Assembly (NCBI RefSeq): GCF_014203365.1
Contig: NZ_JACHIS010000001.1
Location: 1,488,001-1,552,000 of the forward strand
Direction of reading: 5' to 3'
DNA: 64,000 bases
DNA from: Actinoalloteichus hymeniacidonis
GTDB taxonomy: Bacteria; Actinomycetota; Actinomycetes; Mycobacteriales; Pseudonocardiaceae
Shown here: piece by piece, positions 7,668 to 16,015 of the stretch
How the letters are laid out: each line of letters starts with the position of its first letter
Position numbering within the stretch: the first letter of the stretch is position 1
Translations under genes and position numbers: made by a program
The notes under the pieces: generated by a model
Seen by the model: only the letters and a program-made list of their open reading frames with translations
What the model was told of the DNA's origin: nothing
Databases searched by the model: none

Positions 7668-8735
7668 TTAATCGTTGATCTTCGGCGAATGGGAGTTCTG
7701 CTTGGCCCTCGGCGTGCTGGCGCGGATGACGACCTCGCCACGCACCCTCCGGGTTCGTGGCTCGGCGGGATCCGGGTCGAGTACCAGACCCACCGCCATC
7801 GTTCCGAGTTCCTCCAGCGGCACTCGCACCGTGGTCAGGGCGGGCGTCACGTCGCGCAGCGTCGCGATGTCGTCGAATCCCGCCACCGCCATCTCCTGCG
7901 GTAGTTCGCGTCCGAGATCGCGCAGCGCCGCCATCGCGCCGACGGCCATGACATCGTTTACCGCGAACACGCATTCGATGTCGTCCCGGCGGGCGAGCAG
8001 TTCCCGCAGCGCGTGGTAGCCGCCGTCCCGGGTGAAGTCGCCGTGCACCACCAGTTGTTCCGGTAGTTCGCCGCCCCGGTCGGCCAGCCCGTCGCGGAAG
8101 CCCGCGAGGCGATCGCGGGCCGTCATCAGATTCTCCGGTCCCCCGAGTACGCCGAAGCGTCGGTAACCGCCGTCATACAGGGCCAGGGCGAGGGAACGCG
8201 CACCCTCACGGTTCTCCAGGGTGATCGTGTCGACCTCGATGTGGCGCTGGCTGATCATCGCGACCCGGCCACCCGCCGCTTGGAAGCGGGCCAACTCGTC
8301 GGCCAGCCGATCCGCCAGCGCCTGATCGGTGACCCGGCTGCCCGCCAGCACCACGGCCTGGGCACGCTGCGCTCGCAGCGCGGCGACGTACTCGACCTCG
8401 CGCTCCGGCCTGCGCAGCGTGCTGGCCATGGTGACGATCAGCCCGTTGTCCTCGGCATGACGCATCACACCCGCGGAGATCGAGGAGAAATAGGGATCGG
8501 CGATGTCGTGCACGACGAGACCGACCACATTGGTGTGACCCCGAGCCATTGCCTGCGCCTGCGCATTGGGCGCGTAGTTCAGCGCAGCAGCCGCAGTCAT
8601 CACGCGGACCCGCAGATCTTCCCTGACCTTGCGCGGGCTGCCGTTGAGCACCCGCGACGCGGTCGCCAGTGAGACGTCGGCGGCTCGTGCCACGTCGACC
8701 AGCGTTGCGATGCCGGTCGATGGCTGATCGAACAT
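7668..8735 (-). CDS. LacI/GalR-family transcriptional regulator
   Basis: About 355 residues. Helix-turn-helix at the N-terminus (TLVDVARAADVSLATASRVL), hinge (AQAMARGHTNVVGLVV) and a ligand-binding core with VHDIADPYFSS, ISQRHIEVD, YRRFGVLGGPE, VFAVNDVMAVGAMAAL and VAGFDDIATL. The ATG at 8735 is chosen because AGGAG lies five bases upstream; the frame is open 12 codons further. It lies downstream of and on the same strand as the MalK/UgpC ATPase gene with a 124-bp gap, so it may be the local sugar-transport regulator. The ligand is unknown. The recognition-helix region (SLATASRVL) differs from that of the other LacI here (STATVSRVL). Confidence 0.9.
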   Translation of the reverse strand: MFDQPSTGIATLVDVARAADVSLATASRVLNGSPRKVREDLRVRVMTAAAALNYAPNAQAQAMARGHTNVVGLVVHDIADPYFSSISAGVMRHAEDNGLIVTMASTLRRPEREVEYVAALRAQRAQAVVLAGSRVTDQALADRLADELARFQAAGGRVAMISQRHIEVDTITLENREGARSLALALYDGGYRRFGVLGGPENLMTARDRLAGFRDGLADRGGELPEQLVVHGDFTRDGGYHALRELLARRDDIECVFAVNDVMAVGAMAALRDLGRELPQEMAVAGFDDIATLRDVTPALTTVRVPLEELGTMAVGLVLDPDPAEPRTRRVRGEVVIRASTPRAKQNSHSPKIND

Positions 8736-8859
8736 CGAGACTCCTGCCGTGGCCGACCCAGCGCCGATCACCAGCCCTGTCCAGGCAGGGGTATGCGCTT
8801 TTCATTCGCAAGCCTAGGCATGCGTATCTGGATGGGTCAAGCCACGGCCAGCGCCCCAC

Positions 8860-9954
8860 TCAGTTGGTGGTGATGCGTTGTCCGGTTTCGGGGTGGAAGA
8901 GGTGGGTGTGGTGGGGGGTGGTGAGGGTGGCGGTGATGGTTTGGCCGATGGTGGGTGGGTTGTGGGCGTCGGCGCGGACGATGAAGCGTTCGGGGGTGTC
9001 GGTGTTGGTGGTGGTGGCGTAGACGTAGGCGTCGGCGCCGAGTTCTTCGACGAGGTCGACGGTGAGTCCGATGCCGGGTTGGTTGTTGGTGGTGAGGGTG
9101 AGGTTCTCGGGGCGGATGCCGAGGGTGATGGTGGTGGTGTTGAGGGTTTTCTGGGTTTCGGGGGTGAGGGGGATGGTGAGGCCGTCGAGTTGGGCGCCTT
9201 GGGGGGTGAGGGTGGCGGTTTTGAGGTTCATGGCGGGGGAGCCCATGAAGCCGGCGACGAAGGCGTTGGTGGGGGTGTCGTAGAGGGCGCGGGGGGTGTC
9301 GCATTGTTGGAGGAGTCCGTCTTTGAGGACGGCGACGCGGTGGCCCATGGTCATGGCCTCGACTTGGTCGTGGGTGACGTAGATGGTGGTGGTGTCGAGG
9401 CGTTGTTGGAGGGCGGCGATGTTGGCGCGGGTTTCGACGCGGAGTTTGGCGTCGAGGTTGGAGAGGGGTTCGTCCATGAGGAAGACGGAGGGTTCGCGGA
9501 CGATGGCGCGGCCCATGGCGACGCGTTGGCGTTGTCCGCCGGAGAGGGCTTTGGGTTTGCGGTCGAGGTAGTTGGTGAGGTCGAGCATGCGGGCGGCTTC
9601 GTCGACCTTGGTTTTGATCTGGTCTTTGGGGGTGCGGCGGAGTTTGAGGGCGAAGCCCATGTTCTCGGCGACGGTCATGTGGGGGTAGAGGGCGTAGGAC
9701 TGGAAGACCATGGCGATGTCGCGGCCCTTGGGTGGGGTGTGGGTGACGTCGCGGCCGCCGATGTGGATGGCGCCTTCGTCGATGTCCTCGAGTCCGGCGA
9801 GCATGCGTAGGGCGGTGGATTTCCCGGACCCGGAGGGGCCGACCAGGACGAGGAACTCGCCGTCGGCGACCTCGAGATCGAGTTGGTCCACGGCCTTGAC
9901 CGGTGGGGTTCCGGTGAACACCCGAGAAGCACCCCTGTAAGCCACATCGGCCAT
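8860..9954 (-). CDS. ugpC: Sugar ABC transporter ATPase, MalK/UgpC/MsmX type
   Basis: A 364-residue ATPase with Walker A GPSGSGKST, Q-loop FQSYALYPH, signature LSGGQRQR, Walker B VFLMDEPLSNLDAKLR and H-loop YVTHDQ. The C-terminal third is the TOBE/OB regulatory domain of the MalK group (IRPENL, ELGADAYVY, HLFHPETGQRI). No permease or binding protein is adjacent, so it is probably a shared ATPase energising several CUT1 sugar importers, as known for MsmX/MsiK. Codon use is striking: Leu is almost only CTC, Val GTC, Gln often CAA and Gly often GGA, whereas neighbours prefer CTG, GTG and CAG. The + strand therefore shows long G/T-rich runs. An operator-like word lies 62 bp upstream. Confidence 0.9.
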   Translation of the reverse strand: MADVAYRGASRVFTGTPPVKAVDQLDLEVADGEFLVLVGPSGSGKSTALRMLAGLEDIDEGAIHIGGRDVTHTPPKGRDIAMVFQSYALYPHMTVAENMGFALKLRRTPKDQIKTKVDEAARMLDLTNYLDRKPKALSGGQRQRVAMGRAIVREPSVFLMDEPLSNLDAKLRVETRANIAALQQRLDTTTIYVTHDQVEAMTMGHRVAVLKDGLLQQCDTPRALYDTPTNAFVAGFMGSPAMNLKTATLTPQGAQLDGLTIPLTPETQKTLNTTTITLGIRPENLTLTTNNQPGIGLTVDLVEELGADAYVYATTTNTDTPERFIVRADAHNPPTIGQTITATLTTPHHTHLFHPETGQRITTN

Positions 9955-10297
9955 CGCGATTCTCCTTAGTCGGCGAGTTGATCTTCCTGGAGCGCCCTGA
10001 TCATGACCTCGGGCCAGAAAGCGCTTACGACCGTAGGAGTGCCTTGCATCACTGTCAATGAAGGTTGGCCGAGGCTGGCCATCGGTGTTGGACCCGGCAA
10101 ATGGGAGGGCTCACCGCCACGGAGTCGGACCGGGCACACTCGCTGGTGATCTTCTGGGTTCGGTCCCCACCGCCGCGAGCTCAAAAACCATGAAAATTAC
10201 TCACTGTAGCGGAGAAGGGGAACTGTGGCTACCTTGGGTAGTCGACATGGAGGAGTGTGTTGACGACGATGTCCTATCCCCCCGATAACGGTGCGCG
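9955..10297. other. Divergent spacer between ugpC and ppx
   Basis: 343 bp without a gene. It holds the LacI-type operator candidate at 10016-10028 on the ugpC side. The ppx side shows no recognisable promoter to me. Confidence 0.5.
10016..10028. promoter_or_regulatory. LacI-family operator candidate in front of ugpC
   Basis: agaaagcgcttac, identical to the 13 bases at 4109-4121. The flanks are also partly alike (an accgta block follows in both). It is about 60 bp upstream of the ugpC start, a normal position for a repressor site. Confidence 0.6.
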
Positions 10298-11410
10298 ATG
10301 AAGATCGCCGTACTCGATGTCGGTTCGGTCGCCGCGAAGCTAGAGATGGTGGACTGCCGTCCCGGCGTGCCCCTCACGATGACCAGGGCGATCAGGGTCA
10401 GCACCCGCCTGGCTGAACACACCACCCGCAGCGGCGAGATCCTGCCGCCCGGCATCGAACGGGTCGCCGAAGCGGTGCGGCGGTGCGTGCTGGCCGCCGC
10501 CGAGGGTCGGGCGACCGCCTTGCTGGCGTACGCGACCTCGGCGGTGCGCGACGCGGTGAACCAAGAGGTCGCGATCGAGTCCATCCGGGCGCAGAGCGGC
10601 ATCGACCTGGCCTTCCTGCGCCCCGAGGACGAGGCGCGGCTCTCCTACTTCGCGGCCCGGCGTTGGTATGGCTGGTCATACGATCAATTGGCATTGATCG
10701 ACATCGGCGGCGGCACGATGGAGGTGGCCCTGGGCGTAGGTGAGGAACCGAGCCTCGCCGCCTCGCTGCCCCTGGGGGCGGCGCGACTGACCAGGGAGTT
10801 CCTCTCCGGTGCGCCCTCGTCGATACAACTGCAATCGTTGACCGCCCATGTGCGGGAGGCACTCGAGCGGGCACTGCGCGGCCCGCGCCGCAGGCTCGAC
10901 GGGCGTACCAGGTTCGTCGGCGGCTCCAAGATCCTCACCCAGCTGTACCGACTGGCGTCCGGCGCCGGGGGCGACGACACGCCTCGCCCGCTGCTGCGCT
11001 CCGACCTGCAACGCTGGATTCCGCCGCTCGCCCGACTGGAACCCCGACACCGGGCGGTGCTGCCCGGCGTCTCGTCCTCGCGATCGGCGCAGATCCTGGC
11101 GGGTGCGGTCGTCGCCGAGGCCGCGATGGAACTGTTGGGCAGCGAGGGCATCGACATCTGTCCGTGGGGCCTGCGAGACGCCATTTTGTTGCGGCTGGCC
11201 GATGCCTACCGACTGGTGCCCGACCTGCTGGAACAGTGGGTCGGCGACGACGAGCTGGTCCGGGTGCTCGGCGTGCACCTGCCCGTGGTTGCTCCGGCGG
11301 TCATCGGCGCTCCCCGCGAATCACTGGAGTCCGGCGCAACCATCTCGTCGATCTCTGCGCTTCCTGCGCCCGATCGGGACAGCCGTGTCTCGAAAGACCA
11401 GCGGTGGTGA
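10298..11410 (+). CDS. Ppx/GppA-family phosphatase
   Basis: A 370-residue actin-fold phosphatase of the exopolyphosphatase/guanosine pentaphosphatase family. The two phosphate loops are recognisable: VLDVGSVAAKLEMV at the N-terminus (normally DxGSNS) and LIDIGGGTMEVALG in the middle; ATSAVRDAVN and FVGGSKILTQL are further family blocks. Members hydrolyse polyphosphate or pppGpp. The first loop has Val-Ala-Ala where most active enzymes have Asn-Ser, so activity on the usual substrates is not certain. The ATG start has no strong Shine-Dalgarno sequence. It is monocistronic with a clear hairpin 60 bp downstream. Confidence 0.85.
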   Translation: MKIAVLDVGSVAAKLEMVDCRPGVPLTMTRAIRVSTRLAEHTTRSGEILPPGIERVAEAVRRCVLAAAEGRATALLAYATSAVRDAVNQEVAIESIRAQSGIDLAFLRPEDEARLSYFAARRWYGWSYDQLALIDIGGGTMEVALGVGEEPSLAASLPLGAARLTREFLSGAPSSIQLQSLTAHVREALERALRGPRRRLDGRTRFVGGSKILTQLYRLASGAGGDDTPRPLLRSDLQRWIPPLARLEPRHRAVLPGVSSSRSAQILAGAVVAEAAMELLGSEGIDICPWGLRDAILLRLADAYRLVPDLLEQWVGDDELVRVLGVHLPVVAPAVIGAPRESLESGATISSISALPAPDRDSRVSKDQRW

Positions 11411-11823
11411 TCGGGTGAGATCGGGCGACGGCATCGCCGGTCGGCCTACCGAAATCGAATATCGATAAACCGGCGTCCCGGCTATTGCCGGGACGCACCT
11501 CATGGTTCTGGCAATGTCCGCCGGAGCGGGCTCCCGCGAACATCGACAATCACCTACTTAGTCGATCCCTCGATAAACAGTGGGCGAGTCAGCTCGCTGG
11601 ATTTCGTCGTCATCGGTGGGGAAAGGGCTGTTTCCCTCCGAGATCGGCTCGCTGGTCGCCTCACGAACGCCGTTGCCCTCCTTGGCCCCGCGAGGCTGCG
11701 GGACTCCCTGTGAAGCATGTCCGAACATCGCTATCCCTTCCTGACACTCGCGACCTGCCTTGTCAGGGTCGTCAAGGTCAGTTGATCGCGATTGTTCGTC
11801 GTTGCCCGTCTCGTAGGAGATGG
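11411..11823. other. 413-bp spacer after ppx
   Basis: Contains the ppx hairpin at 11473-11496. A minus-strand frame across 11558-11827 has no independent support. I see nothing else. Confidence 0.5.
11473..11496 (+). terminator. Hairpin downstream of ppx
   Basis: Perfect 10-bp arms gcgtcccggc and gccgggacgc with the four-base loop tatt. No U-tract, as usual for GC-rich actinomycete terminators. Confidence 0.75.
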
Positions 11824-12075
11824 TCAACTACCTGGGGTGGCCAGTGCGCTCTCCACCTCGGCAAGGACCCTGGGCCCCAGAATGGTGGAAGCCCTCGAAC
11901 CCCGATATCCCAATTCGTGCAACGCCTGGAGAATGTCGGCCGAGCACAGTCCGAGTCGTTCCGCGACGCAGTAGACACGTTCCCCACCGGGTTGATGGGC
12001 ACACAGGTCTTCCGCGTGCTCTCGGTTCTCCGGCACGCTCTCGCGTGTCGGTTCTCCTGGCCGCCGATCGGTCAT
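11824..12075 (-). CDS. Small protein with an IF2_N-like helical domain
   Basis: An 83-residue protein. From residue 34 it reads RVYCVAERLGLCSADILQAL then HELGYRGSRASTILGP, which follows the pattern of the small helical domain found at the N-terminus of bacterial IF-2 and in some RNase E proteins (RVxxLAKELGVxSKDLLxxL, then SASSTLEP). Here the domain stands alone behind a charged 33-residue leader. The ATG at 12075 has AGGAG seven bases upstream, which is strong; the frame is open upstream but without a better start. No conserved neighbour suggests a role. An RNA- or ribosome-associated function is possible but is only inference from the domain. Confidence 0.7.
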   Translation of the reverse strand: MTDRRPGEPTRESVPENREHAEDLCAHQPGGERVYCVAERLGLCSADILQALHELGYRGSRASTILGPRVLAEVESALATPGS

Positions 12076-12605
12076 TGTGGTTCTCCTGACGCTGGTCTCG
12101 GCTCTTTCCAGACTGCAGCGACCGGGCGATCGCTTGCCACTGCCCGCCCGCTTCTCCACCGAACTGATGACGGTGTTCGTCGCTGGCGACACCCCGTGCG
12201 CGGGCGCGGGCCCCGGGCTGGCCCGGGTGGCCTAGCGATTCACTCCGTTGTCGTCCGCCGGACGTACCAGTCTCCTCGCGCTTCGCCGATGGCGCGCGTT
12301 GTGAATCGCGATCGGGCCGCCACCTGGGCCACTCGACCTGCGATTGCGCCCGACGACGCACGATCGAGGTCCCCGGCGGGGCGCTGCGCGCCGTGGTCGG
12401 GCCACCGGTCGTCGTGACACGGTGGTGGATCGGTCCCCTCGCGATCCGGGCGGCCCCCGTGCGGTCTCGCTGGTCGGCAGGGGCGTTGACCTGCATCTAT
12501 CTTCAGATGGTCCGGTCGTCTACCCGGCCCCGGTTGTCCTCCATTGGTGATTGCGCCCGCCACGACCGGGGTAGCCGAATGGGGAGCCAACGAAAGGCGG
12601 CGATC
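12076..12605. other. 530-bp divergent spacer
   Basis: Separates the IF2_N-like gene from the holin-like operon. Long open frames cross it on both strands but none has a ribosome-binding site or family resemblance. The promoter of the operon at 12606 must lie here. Confidence 0.5.
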
Positions 12606-13028
12606 ATGAGTCAAGATGCGAAGCCGAATTACGGGACCCGCCACGACGAGCGGTCGACGGCGGAACTGATGGGTGATCTCTCCGGCCAGCTCAAGCGGCT
12701 GGTGCGCGACGAGATGCAGTCCGCCGTGATCGAGCTGCGCAGCAAGGGCAAGAAAATGGGCACCGGCGCAGGCCTGTTCGGCGGTGCGGGGCTGCTCGCG
12801 TTCTTCGGCGCGGGCGTGCTTATCGCCACGCTGGTGATGTTGCTGGCCTTGGTGATGACGCCCTGGATCGCAGGGCTGGTCGTCGGCGCGGCACTGCTGC
12901 TGGCGGCCGGACTGTTCGCGATGGTCGGGCGGGACAAGACGCGCCGAGCGACCCCACCGGTGCCCGAACAGACGATGTCCAGCGTCCGTGACGACATCGG
13001 CACGATCAAGGGAGGTGCACATCGATGA
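12606..13028 (+). CDS. Phage_holin_3_6 family (Actinobacterial Holin-X) membrane protein
   Basis: A 140-residue protein with an amphipathic N-terminal segment (ELMGDLSGQLKRLVRDEMQSAV) and two adjacent transmembrane helices (about residues 50-75 and 80-103), then a short cytoplasmic tail. This is the layout of the small integral proteins annotated as holin-like but found in chromosomal operons with DUF3618; a lysis role is not implied. The start ATG at 12606 follows AAAGGCGG. The stop overlaps the DUF3618 start by four bases. First gene of a three-gene coupled operon. Confidence 0.85.
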   Translation: MSQDAKPNYGTRHDERSTAELMGDLSGQLKRLVRDEMQSAVIELRSKGKKMGTGAGLFGGAGLLAFFGAGVLIATLVMLLALVMTPWIAGLVVGAALLLAAGLFAMVGRDKTRRATPPVPEQTMSSVRDDIGTIKGGAHR

Positions 13029-13453
13029 GCGATCCACGACGACGTACGGGCGGTACCCCGTTGGATTCGCGGGCGTACGCGGCGCCGGAGCAGACCCCGC
13101 GATCCGGCGGTGGTCGACAGGGGATCACCGATCCCGACGAACTTCGACTCGATATCGACCTCACCCGCGACGAGCTGGGTGGCACCGTCGATGCCTTGGC
13201 GCAGAAGCTGAACGTCTCCGGACGGGTGTCCGACGAGTTCCACGACCGGACCCAACAGATGCGGGCCTCCGCCGCGCACCTGGGCGAGCATGCCGACGCC
13301 TTGGCCGGTCGGGTGTCCGAACGCCTGCCGGATTCGGCCGCACAGCGTTTCGACAAGGCGATCGCGACAATCAAGGCGAACCCCGGTCCCTCGGCGGCGG
13401 CTGCGCTGGTCGGCCTGGCGCTGTTGCGTAAGGCGGGGAGGCGACGTCGGTGA
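13025..13453 (+). CDS. DUF3618 protein
   Basis: 142 residues. The family signature is present at residues 36-66: DPDELRLDIDLTRDELGGTV followed by DALAQKLNV. The C-terminus holds one short hydrophobic segment (PSAAAALVGLALL) ending in a basic cluster, consistent with a single membrane anchor. The function is unknown; the family almost always accompanies the holin-like protein and DUF4235, as here. Its ATG overlaps the preceding stop and its own stop overlaps the next start (GTGA at 13450), so the three proteins are likely made in fixed ratio. Confidence 0.85.
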   Translation: MSDPRRRTGGTPLDSRAYAAPEQTPRSGGGRQGITDPDELRLDIDLTRDELGGTVDALAQKLNVSGRVSDEFHDRTQQMRASAAHLGEHADALAGRVSERLPDSAAQRFDKAIATIKANPGPSAAAALVGLALLRKAGRRRR

Positions 13454-13740
13454 TCGGCAGGTTGCTCTACCGGCCGCTGGGCACGCTGTTGGGCATGCTC
13501 GGCGGCCTTGCCGCCAGCTCGATCTTCCATCGGATCTGGAAGCGATCGACCGGCCGGGACGATACTCCGGACGCGTCGATGGAGGAGTACGGCTGGCGCG
13601 AGGTGTTGGCGGGTGCGGCGCTGCACGGAGCGGTGTTCGGCACCGTGAAGGCAGCGGTCGACCGAGCAGGTGCCGCGGGCTACCGCCGGGCCACCGGTGT
13701 CTGGCCCAGCAAGCCGCGTTCGCAGCACGCCAAGAACTGA
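13450..13740 (+). CDS. DUF4235 membrane protein
   Basis: A 96-residue protein beginning with a GTG that overlaps the DUF3618 stop. Residues 4-28 (LLYRPLGTLLGMLGGLAASS) and about 50-70 (EVLAGAALHGAVFGTVKAAVD) form two hydrophobic segments, with the family's FHRIWKR between them. Third gene of the holin-like/DUF3618/DUF4235 operon; envelope-related role inferred from context only. It converges with the AI-2E-type permease gene with 24 bp between stops. Confidence 0.85.
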   Translation: MIGRLLYRPLGTLLGMLGGLAASSIFHRIWKRSTGRDDTPDASMEEYGWREVLAGAALHGAVFGTVKAAVDRAGAAGYRRATGVWPSKPRSQHAKN

Positions 13741-13764
13741 TTGCCGAGGAACGCGCGGAAGCGA

Positions 13765-14976
13765 TCAGTCCGCGGGTGACTCCGATTCGTCCTCCGGTGG
13801 GATACCGCGTTTTCGCGGTTCGACCGCCGAGGCCCCTGTTCCCGTGGACTCGGTCGAAGGCCGGTCGCTCGACAGAGCGGCCGGCTTCTCCTCGTCCGGC
13901 TGCTCTCGCCACGAACTCACCATCGCGCGCAACGAGGTCAGCAGCGGTACCGCGAGCAGACCGCCGACGATGCCTGCCTGCGACAGACCGATGGTCAGGG
14001 TCAACGCGATGGCCAGGGGATGCAGCCGCATCGTCCGCCCCATGATCCAGGGATGCAGCACGTTGCCCTCGATCTGTTGCACCAGCAGCACGATCCCCAG
14101 CACGAGAAGCGCCGAGACCAGACCCTGCGAGGCCAACGCGACGAGGACGGCCGCGCCACCGGAGACCAGCGCGCCGATCAACGGGATGAACGCCCCGAAG
14201 AACACCAGCGCGGTCAGCGGTAGCGCCAACGGCACGCCGAGGATGAGCAGTCCGAGCCCGATGCCCACCGCGTCGATGACGGCCACCAGGGCGGTGGCCC
14301 TGATGTAGTCGGTCAGGGATTGGAAGGCGCTCTTACCCGCCCGATCGGCAAGCTCCCGCTGCCCGCGCGGCACGGCCTTGAGGATGAACGACCAGATCAG
14401 CGGGCCGTCGCGAAGCAGGAAGACCAGGATGAACACCACCAACACCAGGCCCGTCACCACGCCGCCCACCGTGGTGACGGTCGTGAGTGCCCCCGAGAAG
14501 AGCCGTTGTTGGTTGTTCTGCAACGCATTGCCGAGCTGGCCGATGGCGTCGCTGATCTGGGTGCTCTCCAGCCCCAGCGGGCCGTCGGTCAGCCAGACGC
14601 GGATCGATTCGAGCCCCTGTACGAGGCTCGTCTGGAGATCGGGAAGACCACCGACGAAGGTGGCCACGATGAGCGCGAGTGCCGATCCCAGCACCAGGAT
14701 GCTGCCGACGAGGACGATGGCGGTAGCCAGGCCGCGCGACACCCGGCGGCGTAGTAGGACGTCGACAGCGGGGTAGAGCAGCGCACTCACCAGCAGCGCG
14801 ATCGCCAGCGGGATCACCACGATGCTGATCCGGGTGAAGATCACCCCGAGTACGTAGGCCGCCGCGATCAGAACAAGCAGCCGCCAGCCTGCCGCCGAGC
14901 ACACCCGAAGCCACCAGGGGAGGGAACGCCGCACGTCTTCAGCGGTGTCCCTGCGTTGGTCAGCGATGATCATCAC
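13765..14976 (-). CDS. AI-2E family transporter (YdiK/TqsA-like permease)
   Basis: A 403-residue polytopic protein with about eight hydrophobic segments, the central soluble-looking region typical of the family (residues 110-160), and the family blocks VVFILVFLLRDG and PLALPLTALVFFGAFIPLIG, then VQQIEGNVLHPWIMG. Members export small molecules or ions (E. coli TqsA exports AI-2; others are Na+(Li+)/H+ antiporters), so the substrate is open. A 45-residue charged C-terminal tail is extra. The start is GTG (14976) or the ATG one codon later. Confidence 0.9.
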   Translation of the reverse strand: MMIIADQRRDTAEDVRRSLPWWLRVCSAAGWRLLVLIAAAYVLGVIFTRISIVVIPLAIALLVSALLYPAVDVLLRRRVSRGLATAIVLVGSILVLGSALALIVATFVGGLPDLQTSLVQGLESIRVWLTDGPLGLESTQISDAIGQLGNALQNNQQRLFSGALTTVTTVGGVVTGLVLVVFILVFLLRDGPLIWSFILKAVPRGQRELADRAGKSAFQSLTDYIRATALVAVIDAVGIGLGLLILGVPLALPLTALVFFGAFIPLIGALVSGGAAVLVALASQGLVSALLVLGIVLLVQQIEGNVLHPWIMGRTMRLHPLAIALTLTIGLSQAGIVGGLLAVPLLTSLRAMVSSWREQPDEEKPAALSSDRPSTESTGTGASAVEPRKRGIPPEDESESPAD

Positions 14977-15152
14977 CCTGCCAGAGGTTTACGCGCGGGC
15001 CGCGAATGAAACGTGGTGTCGCGATGCTTCGACTAGCGTTCCACCGGCCCGCCGGAGCGGCACGCTGTCATCCCCATGGTGCCGGTGGTGCGGCGTGTTC
15101 GCTCAGGGGCGCGTGAACCTCGGCGGCAGGATGATGTCTATCGGTGCGCTGA

Positions 15153-15725
15153 TCAGATTCCGACGTATTGCGAGTCGCGCTGTGCCTCGGCGAACTGCGA
15201 GACCAACATGGAGCAGAAGACGGGCAGGTCACCGGGTTTGCGGCTGGTGGTCAATCCCATGTCCACCACGACCTCTTCGTCCACCCAGTTCGCGCCGGCA
15301 TTGCGCAGGTCGGTCTGCAGACTCGGCCACGAGGTCAGGGTCCGTCCTCGGACCACGCCTGCCTCGATCAACGTCCAGGGCGCGTGGCAGATCGCCGCGA
15401 CCGGCTTGGCCTGGTCGAAGAAGGCCCGGGTGAAGGCGACCGCGGCCTCGTCGGTGCGTAGGAAATCGGGATTCGCCACTCCACCGGGCAATACCAGCGC
15501 GTCATACCGATCCGCGTGGACCTTTCCGACGACCTCGTCCACCGGGAATCGATCCGCCTTGTCCAGGTGGTTGAAGGCCTGTATCTCGCCCGGACCGGTC
15601 GAAACCAGTTCCGGGGTGCCGCCTGCCGCGCGGACGGCGGCCCAGGGCTCGGTGAACTCGACCTGCTCGACGCCTTCCGGTGCGACGAGGAAGGCCACCC
15701 GGTAGTTCGTGAGTAGCTCCGCCAT
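15153..15725 (-). CDS. DJ-1/PfpI family protein (type 1 glutamine amidotransferase fold)
   Basis: 190 residues. The nucleophile elbow AICHAPW contains the reactive Cys, followed by His as in PfpI-type proteins; the oxyanion/Glu strand VAFLVAPEGVEQVEF and the VLPGGVANPDFLR loop are also present. Bacterial members act as protein or methylglyoxal-adduct deglycases, chaperones or proteases in stress responses; which applies here is not determinable. Monocistronic, with about 290 bp upstream before the PfkB gene on the other strand. Confidence 0.9.
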   Translation of the reverse strand: MAELLTNYRVAFLVAPEGVEQVEFTEPWAAVRAAGGTPELVSTGPGEIQAFNHLDKADRFPVDEVVGKVHADRYDALVLPGGVANPDFLRTDEAAVAFTRAFFDQAKPVAAICHAPWTLIEAGVVRGRTLTSWPSLQTDLRNAGANWVDEEVVVDMGLTTSRKPGDLPVFCSMLVSQFAEAQRDSQYVGI

Positions 15726-16015
15726 TCGGTCCTCCGTTCCGATGCTCGTTCATCGCCACAGCGATGGGTGCCGTCTCTTGGCACTCTTCTCCAGGCGTAC
15801 CCGACGCGGGCGAATCTCATTCGACGTCGGGATTTCGAGGTGGGCGGTGCCGCACCGAGGGGTTTGTTTGATCATCACGATGGGTACCCGCCGAACGGCC
15901 ACTGCTATCGGTCCGTTCCGGGAGGCGACGTGTTGACGGAATCGACGACCACAGCGCCGCCCGTAGTCCCCTCGGCCGCTGTGCCTGCGGGACGGTACGC
16001 GGAGTCCGGCGCGCC

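Noticed and set aside
8878-9810. A Gly/Val-rich 310-codon plus-strand frame
   Set aside because: It is the complement of the sugar ATPase gene; its odd composition reflects the codon bias of that gene.
11558-11827. An 89-codon minus-strand frame whose TTG overlaps the stop of the IF2_N-like gene
   Set aside because: No ribosome-binding site suitable for a TTG start and low-complexity polar composition; kept as spacer.
12606-13028. Holin-like gene as evidence of a prophage
   Set aside because: The gene is in the standard chromosomal holin-like/DUF3618/DUF4235 operon; there are no phage structural, integrase or attachment features nearby.
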